This document shows, piece after piece, positions 62,519-64,000 of a stretch of DNA of 64,000 nucleotides; positions within the stretch are counted from its first letter, which is position 1; each line of letters starts with the position of its first letter. Source of the stretch: G965277745 sp965277745 (GTDB lineage Bacteria > Pseudomonadota > Gammaproteobacteria > Cardiobacteriales > Cardiobacteriaceae); contig OZ255837.1 in NCBI GenBank assembly GCA_965277745.1, positions 372,001 to 436,000 on the forward strand, written 5' to 3'. The notes below the pieces were generated by a model. That model made no database searches. It saw only the letters and a program-made list of their open reading frames with translations, and was not told the DNA's origin. A program made the position numbers and the translations under genes.

Positions 62519-64000
62519 TCAGTAACGGCGAACCTGGTTTTCAACGCGATCGCGAATTTCTCGTGCCGCCGCGACAATCGCCGACTTGCGCGCGACTTGA
62601 GCGGTGCCGACCCGCCACCAGGCTTCATAACCGTGGGTCATCGTTTTCGGCAGCACCTTGACATCGATCAGCGTCGGCCGTGTCTGCCGCTTGGCATCGG
62701 CAATCGCTGCGATCAGTTGCCGTTCGTTTCTCACCCGATAGGCTTTGCAACCGTAACTTTCCGCGTTCTTGGCAAAATCGATCGTCAGCAACGGGCCGCT
62801 CAGCGTCCCCGTTTTCGCGTCACGAAGGCGGTTTTCCGTGCCCAGACTGCCCATTCCCTGACTCATCTGCAAATTGTTGATGCAGGCGAATCCGGCGTTA
62901 TCGAAGACAATCAGAGTGACCTTTATCCCCTCTTGCACCGCGGTCTGTATCTCGCCGTGCAGCATCAGGTAGGAACCATCGCCGAGCAAGGCGTAAACCG
63001 GCTGATCCGGGCACGCGATCTTCGCGCCGATCGAGGCCGCCACTTCATATCCCATACAGGAATAGCCGTATTCCATATGATAGGTATCGACCACTTTGGG
63101 ACGCCAAAGCCGTTGCAAATCACCGGGCAGCGAGCCCGCCGCGCCGACGACGATGGCGTCAGGCTCCAGGTGCTGGTCGAGCAAGCCGAGCACCCGGGTT
63201 TGCGCCAGTTCCGTGGCGAGAAAGTCGCGGTACTCCCGCAAGTCATCCGGGAAGTCTCCGTCGATTTCCGGCACGAACGCCTCATCGAAACGAATCGCGA
63301 ACAAACGCTCGCGTTCCGCCCGCCACGCCTCTTTCACGGTCTCGATTTCCTCTCGATAAGCGGCGCGATAGCCTGTGGCTCGCAGTGCCTCGGTGAGCGT
63401 CACGAGGGCTTCACGGGCATCGCCGACGACGCGGGTGGCGTCCATTTTACAGGCGTCGAATTCGGCGACATTGATGGTCAGAAAATCGACCGCTTCGTTC
63501 TGGAACAAAGATTTCGACGCCGTCGTGAAATCGCTCAACCTGGTGCCGACGCCAATCACCAGATCGGCGTCGCGCGCGATCCGGTTCGCGGCGAGGCATC
63601 CGGTCGTCCCGATCCCGCCCAAATTGAGCGCATGTTCAGCTACCACCGCGCTTTTGCCCGCCTGCGTTTCCCCGAAAGGAATGGCAAAGCTTTCGGCAAA
63701 AGTGCGAAACGCCTGATGCGCCTCGGCGTAACGCACCCCACCGCCGCAAATCAACATCGGTTTTTTCTTTTTTTCGATCAGCGCGACGGCCTCTGCGATC
63801 ATCGCCGGCGTCGGCGGACGACGCTCGAGGCGATGCACCCGTCTGGCAAAGAAATAACTCGGAAAATCATAGGCTTCCCCCTGTACGTCCTGAGGCAGGC
63901 AAATGGTCACTGCGCCGCTGTCCGCCGGATCCGTCAGCACCCGCATTGCCTGAATCATCGCGCTCATCAGCTGTTCGGGACGATTGACGCGATCCCAGTA
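62519..64000 (-). CDS. iolD: 3D-(3,5/4)-trihydroxycyclohexane-1,2-dione hydrolase, 5'-truncated
   Basis: The frame is open to the right edge (YWDRVNRPEQLMSAMIQAMR), so the N-terminal third lies outside the window. It is a thiamine-diphosphate enzyme that opens the ring of the dione. Visible parts: ICGGGVRYAEAHQAFRTFAE (central domain), VYALLGDGSYLMLHGEIQTA with VFDNAGFACINNLQMSQGMG (TPP motif GDG...NN). It ends 254 bases before iolC. The gene order iolD-iolC-iolE supports the assignment. Confidence 0.94.
   Translation of the reverse strand, partial: YWDRVNRPEQLMSAMIQAMRVLTDPADSGAVTICLPQDVQGEAYDFPSYFFARRVHRLERRPPTPAMIAEAVALIEKKKKPMLICGGGVRYAEAHQAFRTFAESFAIPFGETQAGKSAVVAEHALNLGGIGTTGCLAANRIARDADLVIGVGTRLSDFTTASKSLFQNEAVDFLTINVAEFDACKMDATRVVGDAREALVTLTEALRATGYRAAYREEIETVKEAWRAERERLFAIRFDEAFVPEIDGDFPDDLREYRDFLATELAQTRVLGLLDQHLEPDAIVVGAAGSLPGDLQRLWRPKVVDTYHMEYGYSCMGYEVAASIGAKIACPDQPVYALLGDGSYLMLHGEIQTAVQEGIKVTLIVFDNAGFACINNLQMSQGMGSLGTENRLRDAKTGTLSGPLLTIDFAKNAESYGCKAYRVRNERQLIAAIADAKRQTRPTLIDVKVLPKTMTHGYEAWWRVGTAQVARKSAIVAAAREIRDRVENQVRRY

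Noticed and set aside
1..64000. tRNA/rRNA genes, CRISPR arrays, prophage, toxin-antitoxin or defence islands
   Set aside because: None of the gaps shows a tRNA T-loop context, spaced direct repeats, integrase or phage structural genes.

Overview
The window is a gene-dense chromosomal segment of moderately high GC. The gene content is gammaproteobacterial: lapA/lapB, tldD/pmbA, epmB, mrcB with an LpoP-like activator, rpsP-rimM-trmD-rplS, a UbiM-type hydroxylase and a small Lpp/OprI-like lipoprotein. Many neighbours overlap by ATGA or GTGA. The mix recalls small-genome, host-associated gammaproteobacteria such as Cardiobacteriales. That taxonomic guess comes from gene content only and is weak. 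No tRNA, rRNA, CRISPR array or prophage was seen.

Layout: (1) 1-4.1 kb, accessory: the 3' part of a HAF-repeat autotransporter, a strong terminator, then a HAD phosphatase gene broken by an IS481-type element. (2) 4.1-15.1 kb, minus strand: thrC; hom-recJ behind a good promoter with an inverted repeat; and trpD-trpC-upp-DUF3108-(ambiguous ORF)-membrane protein-epmB. (3) 15.3-17.1 kb: a fruK-type sugar-phosphate kinase and an alpha/beta hydrolase. (4) 17.2-31.3 kb, minus strand: a tightly packed series lgt-thyA-mrcB-lpoP-like-yoaA-tsaB-thioesterase-(decaying GTPase)-tldD-pmbA-tadA-ktrA-ktrB. It combines envelope synthesis, tRNA modification, TldD/E protease and K+ uptake. (5) 31.3-39.1 kb, minus strand: an SH3-domain membrane protein, a HolD-like gene, pyrF, lapB, lapA, dapB and uvrA. 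(6) 39.1-50.4 kb, plus strand: a DAHP synthase, rsmD, coaD; a small lipoprotein with promoter and terminator; the ribosomal operon rpsP-rimM-trmD-rplS running into cysQ, a deoxyinosine glycosylase and ubiM; then an IalB-like protein, a SerB-like phosphatase and a HerA-like ATPase whose frame changes at an A9 tract. (7) 50.6-54.0 kb, minus strand: a GH42 beta-galactosidase, then plsC and gmhB. (8) 54.3-64.0 kb: an inositol catabolic island with mmsA/iolA, a Gfo/Idh/MocA dehydrogenase, an RpiR regulator, a TauE-type permease, iolE, iolC and the 3' part of iolD (cut by the window edge).

The most interesting observations are: related AT-rich candidate operators at the inositol-island promoters, likely bound by the island's RpiR protein; the HerA-like ATPase split exactly at nine adenines; a GTPase (DUF697-type) gene caught mid-decay in a packed operon; an LpoP-like lipoprotein next to its presumed partner PBP1B; and an IS481 insertion whose removal restores the target frame up to one amber codon, while the element's own transposase is broken by a 5-bp tandem duplication and takes its stop codon from flanking DNA. 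No clearly new defence or mobile system is visible.
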